Origin: Robinsoniella peoriensis | Lineage (GTDB): Bacteria > Bacillota > Clostridia > Lachnospirales > Lachnospiraceae | DNA: 64,000 nucleotides | Reading direction: 5' to 3' (one strand) | NCBI RefSeq assembly: GCF_042680125.1 | Contig: NZ_JBHTNY010000016.1 | In this document: piece by piece, positions 1 through 8,225 of the stretch | How the letters are laid out: each line of letters begins with the position of its first letter | How positions within the stretch are numbered: position 1 is the first letter of the stretch | The notes under the pieces: generated by a model | What the model saw: only the letters and a program-made list of their open reading frames with translations | What the model was told of the DNA's origin: nothing | Database searches by the model: none | Made by a program: the position numbers and the translations under genes

Positions 1-152
1 ATTACTTCCAGTTTCTTTAACTTTGTGATTGCATCACATCCGTTGGAAACCAATTCACGGAAAAAGATGTCATGGTCAGAATATAACCATTTTTTGATAA
101 TTGGAAATATGTTTTCGCTGTTAATTGATAAGCTTCCTTTTTTGTTGCTCAT
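1..152 (-). CDS. htpG: Molecular chaperone HtpG (Hsp90), N-terminal fragment cut by the window edge
   Basis: Cytosolic ATP-dependent chaperone of the Hsp90 family. Only the first 50 or so residues are in the window. They contain the family's N-terminal ATPase entry, with IFPIIKKWLYSDHDIFFREL followed by VSNGCDAITKLKKL; the Glu and Asn of the REL-x-SN segment belong to the nucleotide pocket of the GHKL fold. The start is the ATG at 150-152, preceded on the minus strand by AGGAG about 8 nt upstream. The NSENIFPIIKKW wording is typical of clostridial HtpG rather than the enterobacterial form. A perfect CIRCE operator and a sigma-A promoter lie upstream, so HrcA control is expected. The C-terminal part is outside the window. 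Confidence 0.9.
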   Translation of the reverse strand, partial: MSNKKGSLSINSENIFPIIKKWLYSDHDIFFRELVSNGCDAITKLKKLEV

Positions 153-195
153 AAGTAACACTCCTTTTGTAATTATTTCATTTTTATCTAAAGCT

Positions 196-224
196 AGTTT
201 AATACGGGAAAAATAAATTGTCAA
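196..224 (-). promoter_or_regulatory. Sigma-A promoter of htpG
   Basis: On the minus strand a perfect -35 box TTGACA (219-224) is separated by 17 nt from TAAACT (196-201, 4 of 6 match). It lies 44 nt upstream of the htpG start and directly downstream of the CIRCE element. Confidence 0.7.
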
Positions 225-231
225 GAAAAAA

Positions 232-258
232 TTAGCACTCGATCAAGATGAGTGCTAA
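232..258. promoter_or_regulatory. CIRCE operator (HrcA binding site)
   Basis: Perfect inverted repeat TTAGCACTC, 9-nt spacer, GAGTGCTAA. This is the canonical CIRCE sequence bound by the heat-shock repressor HrcA, with no mismatch in either arm. It sits 7 bp upstream of the htpG -35 box. In Bacillus subtilis htpG is not a CIRCE gene, so the placement here reflects the clostridial arrangement. Confidence 0.95.
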
Positions 259-355
259 CAAATTTCTATAAACTTTATAAACAAATTATAAACTCATCCA
301 TTTTTTGGATATAAACATAAAAAATACCTGAGTTGGAAAGAATAATGGTAAATGT

Positions 356-859
356 TCAGAGTAGCTCAAATGCAATTTCTTTCTGCCTGAGAAATTTCTG
401 TACCATGGTATCCCAGGACTGCTCCAGTGTTTTATCCATTGTAAAGATTCGGATGGAAGAACCGGTGATACAGCTCAGATTATGTCCATCATATTTTAAA
501 TTTAAAAACAGGCCGTTGATATCAGAAGAGGACATAGGCAGTTTAGTCTGAACTAACAATTTTTCAAGATTGGCAGGGGAGAGCTGAAAGACAAATTTAA
601 AATTCAGCGGCGTACGCTTTCCTTTAATTAATTCAAAACAATAGGGACGTAACTGCATCCAGGACGAATAATTGGTATTGGAAAGGCCTCGTTCTTCCAG
701 TTCATCCGGATTGTAATAATCTTTTTGCAGGCGGCCGTCAATATGAAAGGTATTATAAGTAGTAATAACGGCTTCAGACAGCAGAAAATGGTCAAAAGTA
801 TCATTCAGCAATAGTTTTGACATAAATTGTTTGACATCTAATATATGTAGTGCGATCAA
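356..859 (-). CDS. DUF5721 family protein (unknown function)
   Basis: A 167-residue soluble protein resembling the DUF5721 family, known mainly from Lachnospiraceae; no function is established. The start is taken as the TTG at 857-859, because AAGGAGC lies 6 nt before it and the protein then begins LIALHILDVKQFMSKLLL, matching the usual family N-terminus (an aliphatic strand, a helix, then FDHFLL). The reading frame stays open 36 codons further upstream, but that extension has no ribosome site and does not look like family sequence. There is no signal peptide or membrane segment. It sits alone between htpG and degV. Family assignment is from memory of the N-terminal pattern. Confidence 0.65.
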   Translation of the reverse strand: MIALHILDVKQFMSKLLLNDTFDHFLLSEAVITTYNTFHIDGRLQKDYYNPDELEERGLSNTNYSSWMQLRPYCFELIKGKRTPLNFKFVFQLSPANLEKLLVQTKLPMSSSDINGLFLNLKYDGHNLSCITGSSIRIFTMDKTLEQSWDTMVQKFLRQKEIAFELL

Positions 860-1174
860 TTTTTTGCTCCTTTTTTCATAAAAAATTTCATCTGTTATTA
901 TTATAACCGCAATGTAAGAAGACGGCAAGCAGGGATTCAGCCGGAAATGGAAAAAACCCCTTTTCAAACGAATTTATATGTGCTATGATTATGTGGTATT
1001 AAAAACTACATAATAAGATATGCTAATTAGTACTAGTACATCCTTGTGCAATTAACAGTGAATAAAGACGCAGATACCAGGCATTTTATTTACCAATAAT
1101 TATGCAATGCTGTACAAGATTGTACTTGATGAATATTCTGCATGAGTGATGCAAGATTTTAGGAGGAATTTTTA
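860..1174. promoter_or_regulatory. Intergenic region with two palindromes upstream of degV
   Basis: About 315 bp between two divergent genes. It holds a perfect 10-bp palindrome GTACTAGTAC (1030-1039) and a 14-nt inverted repeat GTACAA-GA-TTGTAC (1112-1125). Both are candidate operators for degV, but no known regulator is assigned. An AGGAGG site lies at the 3' end, before the degV start. No further gene is seen. Confidence 0.4.
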
Positions 1175-2014
1175 ATGGATTACAAGATAATTATTGACAG
1201 CTGCGGCGAATTGACAGAAGAGATGAAGAAGGACGGTCATTTTGCTACAGCATCACTTTCTATGCAGGTGGATGATTGCACAATTGTGGATGATGAAACA
1301 TTTGACCAGGCAGATTTTTTAAGACGGATTGCAGCTAGTCCGAACTGCCCTAAATCATCATGTCCATCACCGGAAGCCTATATGAGTGCTTTTGACTGCG
1401 GAGCGCCGAGAGCTTATGCGGTTACGCTGTCGGCGGAATTAAGCGGCTCTTACAACAGCGCAGAGCTTGGCAGAAAGTTATTTTTGGAAGAACATCCGGA
1501 TAACATGGTTCATATTTTTAATTCTCGTTCAGCATCTATTGGTGAGACCCTGATCGGTTTGAAGATACAGGAATGCGAAAATGCGGGCATGGAATTTGAA
1601 GAAATTGTGAAAACCGTAGAAAAGTATATTGCCGGACAGAGCACCTGGTTTGTTTTGGAGAATCTGGATACCCTCCGGAAAAATGGACGTCTCAGTAAAG
1701 TAAAGGCATTTGTGGCAACGGCGCTTAAGATCAAACCGGTAATGGGAGCTACACCCGAGGGTACCATTGTGCAGCTGGATCAGGCTAGAGGAATGAATAA
1801 GGCATTGGTTAAAATGGTAGATTTTATAGTCGAGAAGGTAGAAAATTCGGAAGAAAAGATTTTGGCCATTTCTCACTGCAACTGCCCGGACCGTGCTAAA
1901 ATGATAAAAGATGCTTTATTGTCCAGATTATCACTTAAGGATATTTTTATTGTTGATACCGCAGGTATCAGCAGTATGTACGCTAATGACGGTGGCATTA
2001 TTATTGTTGTTTAA
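1175..2014 (+). CDS. DegV family fatty-acid-binding protein
   Basis: DegV/FakB-type protein of 279 residues, close to the family norm of about 280. Members bind a fatty acid and present it to the FakA kinase; no fakA is in the window. Visible family signs are the N-terminal strand and serine motif (IIIDSCGEL, residues 5-13), an alternating alpha/beta N-domain, a central glycine- and serine-rich segment around VTLSAELSGSYNSA, and the C-terminal segment SRLSLKDIFIVDTAG ending in GGIIIVV. It has no signal peptide. The ATG follows AGGAGGAATTTTTA. It is probably monocistronic, with a separate promoter before the next gene. Confidence 0.88.
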   Translation: MDYKIIIDSCGELTEEMKKDGHFATASLSMQVDDCTIVDDETFDQADFLRRIAASPNCPKSSCPSPEAYMSAFDCGAPRAYAVTLSAELSGSYNSAELGRKLFLEEHPDNMVHIFNSRSASIGETLIGLKIQECENAGMEFEEIVKTVEKYIAGQSTWFVLENLDTLRKNGRLSKVKAFVATALKIKPVMGATPEGTIVQLDQARGMNKALVKMVDFIVEKVENSEEKILAISHCNCPDRAKMIKDALLSRLSLKDIFIVDTAGISSMYANDGGIIIVV

Positions 2015-2135
2015 AATAATTGCCGTATAAATGTCAAAACAAGTAAAAAAAACATGCAATTCCTACAAATCTGTGATATAATATAAAAAATATGCTTAAA
2101 GAAATGACAGATAGCAGAAGTAAGGAGAAGAACAT

Positions 2136-2390
2136 ATGAGTCAGGAGAAAGTAGACCGCTACAAACAAGAAAAAGCAAATCGTGAAAAGCTTCTTAAAAA
2201 ACAGAAACGCAATAAAATGCTCATGAAGCTGGGCGGTTTGGCAGTATGTCTTGTCATTGTAGGCTGGGTAGGTTTTTCGGCTTTTAATAAGTTCTATACA
2301 CCTCCGGTGAAAAATTACGAGGTGAAGACTACAGCCGTAGACGATTATTTACAGGGATTAAATGAAACGGAAACAGAAGCAGCAAAATAA
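2136..2390 (+). CDS. Small single-pass membrane protein, unknown function
   Basis: An 84-residue protein with a lysine-rich N-terminus (about residues 1-30, heptad-like, probably helical), one transmembrane helix (about residues 31-50, LGGLAVCLVIVGWVGFSAF) and a short extracytoplasmic tail rich in acidic and threonine residues. The charge distribution predicts the N-terminus inside. AAGGAG precedes the ATG, and a TATAAT box at 2077-2082 indicates its own promoter. No family is recognised. The following leucine-rich-repeat gene is 72 bp away and could be co-transcribed. Confidence 0.7.
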   Translation: MSQEKVDRYKQEKANREKLLKKQKRNKMLMKLGGLAVCLVIVGWVGFSAFNKFYTPPVKNYEVKTTAVDDYLQGLNETETEAAK

Positions 2391-2462
2391 TGGACAGCCG
2401 GAGTGCGCAGCATTCCGGCTGTAACTTTTTGGTAATGAGGAAGACAAGGAGGAACCGGAAGG

Positions 2463-3371
2463 TTGCAATTTGATTATATTATAGAAAATAAAGAGGTATG
2501 TATTTTACGCTGTTTTGGGGAGGGGAAAAAAGTAGTGATCCCAGGACAGCTGGAAGGATACCCGGTGACTGCTCTGGGAAAATATATATTTTCCAGGGCG
2601 TACGACGGGGATGGCGGCAAAAAGGCCATTTGTGCCGACATGCCGGAAGAGGTAATTTTACCGGAAACCGTACAGACAATCGGTGATTATGCATTTTACG
2701 GGTGCAGACAGCTTAAGAAGATGGCATTGTATCAGGGGGTCCGTGAGATTGGCGGCGGAGCATTCACCGGATGTGCAAAACTATCCAGGCTGAAGATCAG
2801 TCTGGATGGCCCGATGGGATATTGTTTTAAAAATGTAATTGCTGAGTTAAATCATGAGGTGGAAGTAAAATTAAGCAGAGAAGGACAGACTATCGCCAGG
2901 CTGCTGTTTCCGGAATATTACGAAGAAGCTGTGGAAAATACACCTGCCAGGATTTTAGAAACCCGTATCCATGGTTCCGGATATACTTATCGGCAGTGCT
3001 TTCATAACGGAGAATTTAAATTTCTGGAATATGACCGCCTGTTTTATGATGCAAAAGCATGGGAATCCGAGGATTTCTGTGTACACCTGGCACTTTACCG
3101 CCTGGAATATCCCTTGCAGTTGACGGGGGAGCATGAGATACAGTACCGGGAATATCTGTCCGAACACAGTATAGCCGCAGGGATGTGGCTCATTCGTTCT
3201 GACCGGATGCATCAGCTGGATTTTTTAAGCAGCCAGATTGTATGGCAGCCGGAGATTTTAGAGCATCTGATACGTTTTGCCGGGGAGCAGGAGCGTATGG
3301 AAGCGGTGGGTTATCTGATGGATTATAAAAATGAACACTTTGCAAAAAAGAAAAAGAGCTTTGATTTATAA
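2463..3371 (+). CDS. Leucine-rich repeat (BspA-type) protein
   Basis: A 302-residue cytoplasmic protein. Residues about 60-120 carry BspA-type leucine-rich repeats: ILPETVQTIGDYAFYGCRQL followed by KKMALYQGVREIGGGAFTGC. The rest is unlike known repeats; the C-terminal 100 residues are helical and could be ankyrin-like, with a lysine-rich end. There is no signal peptide, so unlike many BspA proteins it is probably intracellular. The start is TTG at 2463, about 10 nt after AAGGAGG; no ATG fits. It leads a tight run with the DUF2201/VWA gene and the MoxR ATPase, suggesting a common complex, though no function is known. Confidence 0.7.
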   Translation: MQFDYIIENKEVCILRCFGEGKKVVIPGQLEGYPVTALGKYIFSRAYDGDGGKKAICADMPEEVILPETVQTIGDYAFYGCRQLKKMALYQGVREIGGGAFTGCAKLSRLKISLDGPMGYCFKNVIAELNHEVEVKLSREGQTIARLLFPEYYEEAVENTPARILETRIHGSGYTYRQCFHNGEFKFLEYDRLFYDAKAWESEDFCVHLALYRLEYPLQLTGEHEIQYREYLSEHSIAAGMWLIRSDRMHQLDFLSSQIVWQPEILEHLIRFAGEQERMEAVGYLMDYKNEHFAKKKKSFDL

Positions 3372-3378
3372 TACTGTG

Positions 3379-3426
3379 GCGCGCAGCTGTCAGAAAGCAA
3401 TTTTAAAACACGCTCTAGAGAGGAGT
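3379..3426 (+). repeat. Half copy of intercistronic repeat family 2
   Basis: The sequence from CAGCTGTCAGAAAGC to AAAACACGCTCT matches the right half of the repeat before dgt (37901-37985). It runs directly into the Shine-Dalgarno AGAGGAG of the DUF2201/VWA gene. The left arm is absent here. Confidence 0.6.
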
Positions 3427-3430
3427 CAAT

Positions 3431-4780
3431 ATGACTGAAGATTTTGCAGCGAGAGAGCAGGAGATATGGGACAGACTTTATCAGGCAGGTTTCGATATCC
3501 TGATTAACGCCAGAAATGAGTTATATATTCATATGCGTTTCCTGGACGTGGCACTGTCATCATTTCAATATCAGATGGATATGGAAATGAACAGTCTGGG
3601 AACGGACGGAAACGTAATTTATTACAACGCCCGGTTCCTTGGGGGATTATTTCGGGAGAGCCGTACTATAATTAACCGTGCATATCTGCACCAGGTACTG
3701 CACTGCCTGTTTTGCCACGTAGTGGAAACAGAGAAACGTGAGGAAATCTACTGGAATCTGGCATGCGACATTGCCGTTGAATCCATTATTGACAGTATGC
3801 AGATACGCTGCCTGAAAAAGGGAATGTCCTGGCTTCGGGAAAGCACGTACCGGGAGTTAGGCAGGAGCCTGAAGGTGCTCACTGCAGAAGGTATTTATCT
3901 GGAACTGCAAAAAATGGATCTTGGCGTGAATAACCGAAAACTGGATAAACTGATCCTGGAATTCTGCAGGGACAGCCACCAGTACTGGAATAAACAGGAA
4001 GATTCGGAAAAAAACAGTGAAATGAACCAGAAATGGCAGGATATCAGGGAGCAGATGGAGATGGATCTGGATACTTTCTCTAAAGAATCCGTGGAGGCAT
4101 CCGGAGGTTTGCGGGACCAATTGAAAGTCTGTAAAAAACAGGGAGATGATTACCGAAGGTTTTTAAGAAAATTTTCCGTGTTAAAAGAAGAGATACAGGT
4201 GGATACGGATCAGTTTGACTATGCATTTTATACCTATGGCATGACCATGTATGGCAATATGCCGCTGATTGAACCGGTTGAATCCAAAGAAGTAATGAAG
4301 ATTGAAGAATTTGCCATTGTCATTGACACTTCCATGTCCTGTTCGGGACATCTGGTGCGTCTTTTCCTGGAAGAAACTTATCATATTCTGCAGGAGAATG
4401 ACAGCTTTTTTAGAAAAGTAAATATTCACATTATTCAATGCGATGAAAAGGTACAGCAGGACCGGAAGATTACAACGGAAGAAGAATTACAAAAATATAT
4501 GGAAGAGATGGAAATAGTGGGAAGCGGAGGAACGGATTTTCGTCCGGCTTTTGCTTATGTGGATGAGCTTTGCAGAAGAAAAGAATTTACAAATCTCAAA
4601 GGCCTGTTGTATTTTACAGACGGATTTGGGATTTTTCCAAAGAATATGCCGCCCTATGAAACAGCATTTGTATTTATGCGGGAGGACTACGATGATACGC
4701 AGGTGCCTCCCTGGGCGATAAAAATAATAATAGATGAAGAGGAGCTGTCAAACCGGTATCCTGTTCAAAATGATAGATGA
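3431..4780 (+). CDS. DUF2201-type putative metallopeptidase / VWA domain protein
   Basis: A 449-residue soluble protein with two parts. The N-terminal half resembles the DUF2201 putative metallopeptidase domain, but the expected HExxH reads HQVLH (His87 and His91), so the catalytic Glu is replaced by Gln and peptidase activity is doubtful. The C-terminal part is a von Willebrand A domain with a MIDAS-like DTSMS (Asp299 to Ser303) and GTD (Thr368), enough to bind a divalent metal. VWA proteins of this kind commonly pair with MoxR ATPases, and such a gene follows 15 bp downstream. The ATG follows AGAGGAG. The target is unknown. Confidence 0.75.
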   Translation: MTEDFAAREQEIWDRLYQAGFDILINARNELYIHMRFLDVALSSFQYQMDMEMNSLGTDGNVIYYNARFLGGLFRESRTIINRAYLHQVLHCLFCHVVETEKREEIYWNLACDIAVESIIDSMQIRCLKKGMSWLRESTYRELGRSLKVLTAEGIYLELQKMDLGVNNRKLDKLILEFCRDSHQYWNKQEDSEKNSEMNQKWQDIREQMEMDLDTFSKESVEASGGLRDQLKVCKKQGDDYRRFLRKFSVLKEEIQVDTDQFDYAFYTYGMTMYGNMPLIEPVESKEVMKIEEFAIVIDTSMSCSGHLVRLFLEETYHILQENDSFFRKVNIHIIQCDEKVQQDRKITTEEELQKYMEEMEIVGSGGTDFRPAFAYVDELCRRKEFTNLKGLLYFTDGFGIFPKNMPPYETAFVFMREDYDDTQVPPWAIKIIIDEEELSNRYPVQNDR

Positions 4781-4795
4781 TATAGGAGAATAGAA

Positions 4796-6346
4796 ATGAA
4801 TATTAAAAGAGCTAAGGAAGAAATTAAAAATTCCATTGAAGCATATCTGATGAAAAATGAATACGGAGAATATCAGATTCCGTCAGTGCGGCAAAGGCCC
4901 CTGCTTCTGATCGGCCCCCCCGGAATCGGTAAGACCCAGATTATGGAACAGATTGCGAAAGAGTGCCGGGTAGGGCTGGTAGCCTATACCATCACCCACC
5001 ACACCAGGCAGAGCGCCATTGGTCTGCCTTATATAGTTGAAAAAGAATTCAGGGGCGAAAAGGTATCCGTTACGGAATATACAATGAGTGAAATCATCGC
5101 TTCGGTTTATGAAAAGATCGAGAAAACCGGCATCCGGGAAGGTATTTTGTTTATCGATGAGATTAATTGTGTGTCGGAAACCCTGGCACCCACCATGCTT
5201 CAGTTTTTGCAGTGCAAAACCTTTGGAAATCAGAAGGTTCCGGAGGGCTGGGTGATTGTAGCTGCCGGAAATCCGCCTGAATATAATAAGTCGGTGAGAG
5301 ATTTTGATGTGGTTACCCTGGACCGGATTAAGAAAATAGATGTAGAGGCGGACTTTTCTGTCTGGAAAGAATACGCCTACCATGCCGGCATTCATCATGC
5401 GGTGCTGTCATATCTGGAATTGAAGAAAAATCACTTTTACTGTATTGAGACTACTGTGGACGGCAAGCTTTTTGCAACGGCAAGAGGATGGGAGGATTTG
5501 TCCCAGCTGATCAAGGTATATGAAGAAATTGGAAAGAGGATTGACAGGGAAGTGGTGTACCAGTACATTCAGCATTGGAAGATTGCAAAAGATTTTTCTA
5601 ATTATCTGGAATTATATCAAAAATATAAAAAGGACTATCAGGTTGCAGATATTTTAAAAGGACACATTTCGGATGCGGCAATTGATAAAGTACGGCGTGC
5701 GGCATTTGATGAAAAATTAAGTGTAATTGGACTTTTGGTTTCCAGGCTGGATGAATTGTTCCGGATATGTTACCGCAGCGATGCGTTTGTGACAATGGTC
5801 TATGAGCAGTTAAAGTATTTTAAAGACAGTTTGGGCACTTATGACGGCACCAGGGACAATACGGATGCAAATGGTGCTGCTTATGATGCAATGACAAAGC
5901 TCACCCGTAAGATGGAAGAAGACACCGCCAGACTGCTTGCTGCAGAGCAGTTAACGAAGGAGCAGGAGCATATCCGCAGAAAAGCGGGTGCCCAGTTGGA
6001 ATCCTATGAAAATCTGTTAAAAGGAGGAGACTATATTGACAGCCGGAAAGCTTTTGAAGCGGTAAAGGAAAGATTTGCAGACATCACGGATTCCCGCAGT
6101 ACTTTGATACAAGAAGCGGAAGAGGCACTGAATTACGCGTTCGATTTTATGGAAACTGCATTTGGAGACAGCCAGGAAATGGTTATCTTTATCACAGAAC
6201 TAAATACGGATTATTACAGTGTATGGTTTGTGGATGAAAATGGCTGTGACCGGTATTACAAATATAATAAAACGTTATTATTTGCTGAGAAACAGAAGGG
6301 GATTTTACATCAGCTGGATGAAATAGAAGAGCTTGGGAATATTTAA
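4796..6346 (+). CDS. MoxR-type AAA+ ATPase
   Basis: A 516-residue AAA+ ATPase of the MoxR/dynein-related type. Walker A is GPPGIGKT (residues 40-47), Walker B is ILFIDE (117-122), and the sensor-1 Asn is in AAGNPPEYN (about residue 159). About 200 C-terminal residues form a charged helical extension with coiled-coil character that ordinary MoxR proteins of 300-350 residues lack. MoxR ATPases act as chaperones for metal insertion or complex remodelling together with VWA partners; here the partner is the upstream DUF2201/VWA protein. The ATG follows TAGGAGAATAGAA. A 21-bp hairpin terminator ends the operon. The substrate cannot be inferred. Confidence 0.85.
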   Translation: MNIKRAKEEIKNSIEAYLMKNEYGEYQIPSVRQRPLLLIGPPGIGKTQIMEQIAKECRVGLVAYTITHHTRQSAIGLPYIVEKEFRGEKVSVTEYTMSEIIASVYEKIEKTGIREGILFIDEINCVSETLAPTMLQFLQCKTFGNQKVPEGWVIVAAGNPPEYNKSVRDFDVVTLDRIKKIDVEADFSVWKEYAYHAGIHHAVLSYLELKKNHFYCIETTVDGKLFATARGWEDLSQLIKVYEEIGKRIDREVVYQYIQHWKIAKDFSNYLELYQKYKKDYQVADILKGHISDAAIDKVRRAAFDEKLSVIGLLVSRLDELFRICYRSDAFVTMVYEQLKYFKDSLGTYDGTRDNTDANGAAYDAMTKLTRKMEEDTARLLAAEQLTKEQEHIRRKAGAQLESYENLLKGGDYIDSRKAFEAVKERFADITDSRSTLIQEAEEALNYAFDFMETAFGDSQEMVIFITELNTDYYSVWFVDENGCDRYYKYNKTLLFAEKQKGILHQLDEIEELGNI

Positions 6347-6370
6347 AGGCATTCGGCAAGTGTATGAAAA

Positions 6371-6421
6371 CAAGAAAGCAGGCAGGACATATATTGCCGA
6401 TATGTCCTGCCTGCTTTCTTG
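6371..6421. terminator. Bidirectional terminator between the moxR-type gene and argG
   Basis: A perfect 21-bp inverted repeat: arm 6371-6391, 9-nt loop, arm 6401-6421. It has a G/C-rich core with CAAGAAAG at the base, giving a T-rich exit on both strands. It separates two convergent genes. Confidence 0.9.
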
Positions 6422-6445
6422 TTTCTTGCATGTATCTATTATTTT

Positions 6446-7669
6446 TTATTTATTTTTTTCGATCTCAGCCATTTTCATTGCACGAACTTTTAATGGAAGG
6501 CCAAATAATGTGATGAATCCATCAGCATCATGGTGGTCATATAATTCACCTGTGGTAAAGCTTGCTAAAGATTCACTGTATAAGCTATATGGAGAAGTAG
6601 TGCCTGCTTTGATAATATTGCCTTTGTAAAGTTTGAATTTTACTTCGCCGGTTACATATTCCTGTGTCACATCAACAAAAGCCTGGATTGCTTCGCGAAG
6701 AGGGGTAAACCATTTTCCTTCGTATACGATCTGTGCAAATTTGTTGCCCATATCTTTTTTCGTTTCCATGGTGGCACGGTCTAATACTAATTCTTCTAAC
6801 TGGTCATGTGCTTCCATAAGGATTGTTCCTCCTGGTGTCTCATATACACCGCGGGATTTCATTCCAACAACACGGTTTTCTACAATATCAACAATACCGA
6901 TACCATGCTTTCCGCCCAGTTCATTTAATTTTGTAATGATTTCAGATACTTTCATCTGTTCACCATTTAAGCTGGTTGGAGTACCTTTTTCAAAGGTCAT
7001 GGTTACGTATTCGCCTTCTTCCGGAGCTTTTTCCGGGGATACGCCCAGCACTAATAAGTGGTCATAGTTTGGTTCGTTTGCAGGATCTTCTAATTCCAGA
7101 CCTTCATGGCTGATGTGCCATAAGTTACGGTCACGGCTATAGCTGCTGTCTGCTGAAAATGGAAGATCGATGCCATGCTCTTTACAGTATTCGATTTCAT
7201 CTTCACGGGACTGCATGGTCCAGATATCGGTCATTCTCCATGGAGCAATTATTTTTAAGTCAGGAGCCAGTGCCTTGATGCCCAGCTCAAAACGGATCTG
7301 GTCATTACCTTTTCCGGTAGCTCCGTGGCAGATAGCAGTAGCGCCTTCTTTTCTGGCGATTTCTACTAATCTTTTTGCAATACCGGGACGTGCCATAGAG
7401 GTTCCCAGTAAATATTTATTTTCATATACAGCACCTGCTTTTACGCATGGCATAATATAGTCGTCACAGAATTCATCAATGATGTTTTCAATATATAATT
7501 TGGAAGCTCCTGACAGACTTGCTCTTTCTTCCAATCCGTCCAATTCATTTCCCTGTCCACAGTCGATGCAGCAGCAAACTACATCATAATCAAAATGTTC
7601 TTTTAACCAAGGGATGATTGCGGTCGTATCCAGACCACCTGAATATGCCAGAATAACTTTTTCTTTCAT
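6446..7669 (-). CDS. argG: Argininosuccinate synthase
   Basis: Joins citrulline and aspartate using ATP to give argininosuccinate, the penultimate step of arginine synthesis. The 407-residue length is normal. The N-terminal P-loop-type motif AYSGGLDTTAIIPWL (from residue 8) is the ATP pyrophosphatase signature of the family, followed by GATGKGNDQIRFELG and the substrate-binding SYSRDRNLWHISHEG region. The ATG at 7669 is preceded by AGGAGG at 8 nt. It is transcribed away from argCJBD, from a promoter that resembles the argC promoter and overlaps an ARG-box-like site, so ArgR control is likely. argF and argH are not in the window. Confidence 0.97.
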   Translation of the reverse strand: MKEKVILAYSGGLDTTAIIPWLKEHFDYDVVCCCIDCGQGNELDGLEERASLSGASKLYIENIIDEFCDDYIMPCVKAGAVYENKYLLGTSMARPGIAKRLVEIARKEGATAICHGATGKGNDQIRFELGIKALAPDLKIIAPWRMTDIWTMQSREDEIEYCKEHGIDLPFSADSSYSRDRNLWHISHEGLELEDPANEPNYDHLLVLGVSPEKAPEEGEYVTMTFEKGTPTSLNGEQMKVSEIITKLNELGGKHGIGIVDIVENRVVGMKSRGVYETPGGTILMEAHDQLEELVLDRATMETKKDMGNKFAQIVYEGKWFTPLREAIQAFVDVTQEYVTGEVKFKLYKGNIIKAGTTSPYSLYSESLASFTTGELYDHHDADGFITLFGLPLKVRAMKMAEIEKNK

Positions 7670-7722
7670 AGGTGTATCCTCCTAAATATTATGTATTATT
7701 TGATTGCTTTTCGCTAATGACT

Positions 7723-7751
7723 ACTATACATCAACTGTCATAATTATGCAA
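7723..7751 (-). promoter_or_regulatory. argG promoter with overlapping ARG-box-like site
   Basis: Minus strand: TTGCAT (7746-7751), 17-nt spacer, TATAGT (7723-7728). The stretch TTGCATAATTATGACA at the -35 resembles the ArgR consensus of two TGAAT/ATTCA half sites. The ARG-box reading is inference. Confidence 0.6.
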
Positions 7752-7928
7752 GAGTAAATTTACATAAATTCTAAAAATATTTTTGTGTGATTCGGGGAAA
7801 AAAGCATAAGTTCTATTATATAGTAGAAAAGGCATATAAATAGGGAAGAAAGGAATTCTGGTATATCGAAGGCTGTCGGAAATAAAATTGCCGGGAAGAA
7901 AGTTTTTCCAGAAATTTAAAAAAAGTAC

Positions 7929-7977
7929 TTGCATAATATACATATTCAATGTATAATTATGCGCATATTATTCATGC
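7929..7977 (+). promoter_or_regulatory. argCJBD promoter with two ARG-box-like sites
   Basis: TTGCAT (7929-7934), 17-nt spacer, perfect TATAAT (7952-7957). Two AT-rich ArgR-like palindromes overlap the -10 and the start region: about 7948-7963 (AATGTATAATTATGCG) and 7963-7977 (GCATATTATTCATGC). The arrangement predicts arginine-dependent repression by ArgR. Confidence 0.65.
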
Positions 7978-8225
7978 GAAGGAATTAAAATAAATGAAAT
8001 CGCAACCCATACCCAGGAACGGCAGATATGCCGCAAAGTGGGGCGTGCAGATGACAGGATATCCAGCACTGTCAATATAAGTTTACGCAGGGAGGCACTA
8101 GAAGAAAAACACTTTACTTCGCTGAAATCTTATTATATATTAATAAGAAAGCAGCCTGGAGAAATGAGCAAGAGTTCTATTAGACTGGAAAACAAAGGAA
8201 AAAAAGAAGAAAAGGAGTTTTGAAA
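7978..8225 (+). other. Long argC leader, no confident gene
   Basis: About 250 nt lie between the promoter and argC. A 28-codon reading frame starts at the ATG at 7994 (weak AAGGA upstream) and ends at 8080. A second frame is open from about 7957 to 8223 without a credible start. Neither matches a known leader peptide. The region could be an untranslated regulatory leader or the remains of a gene. AAAGGAG at its end serves argC. Confidence 0.3.

Noticed and set aside
1510..1876. Minus-strand reading frames inside degV
   Set aside because: Antisense shadows of a well-supported gene with no ribosome sites.
6333..6629. Plus-strand reading frame over the end of argG
   Set aside because: It is antisense to argG and crosses the terminator hairpin; no independent coding signal.
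8038..8223. 61-codon reading frame before argC
   Set aside because: Starts at a GTG with no ribosome site, overlaps another short frame, has low-complexity Lys/Glu end formed by the argC ribosome-site region, and matches nothing known.
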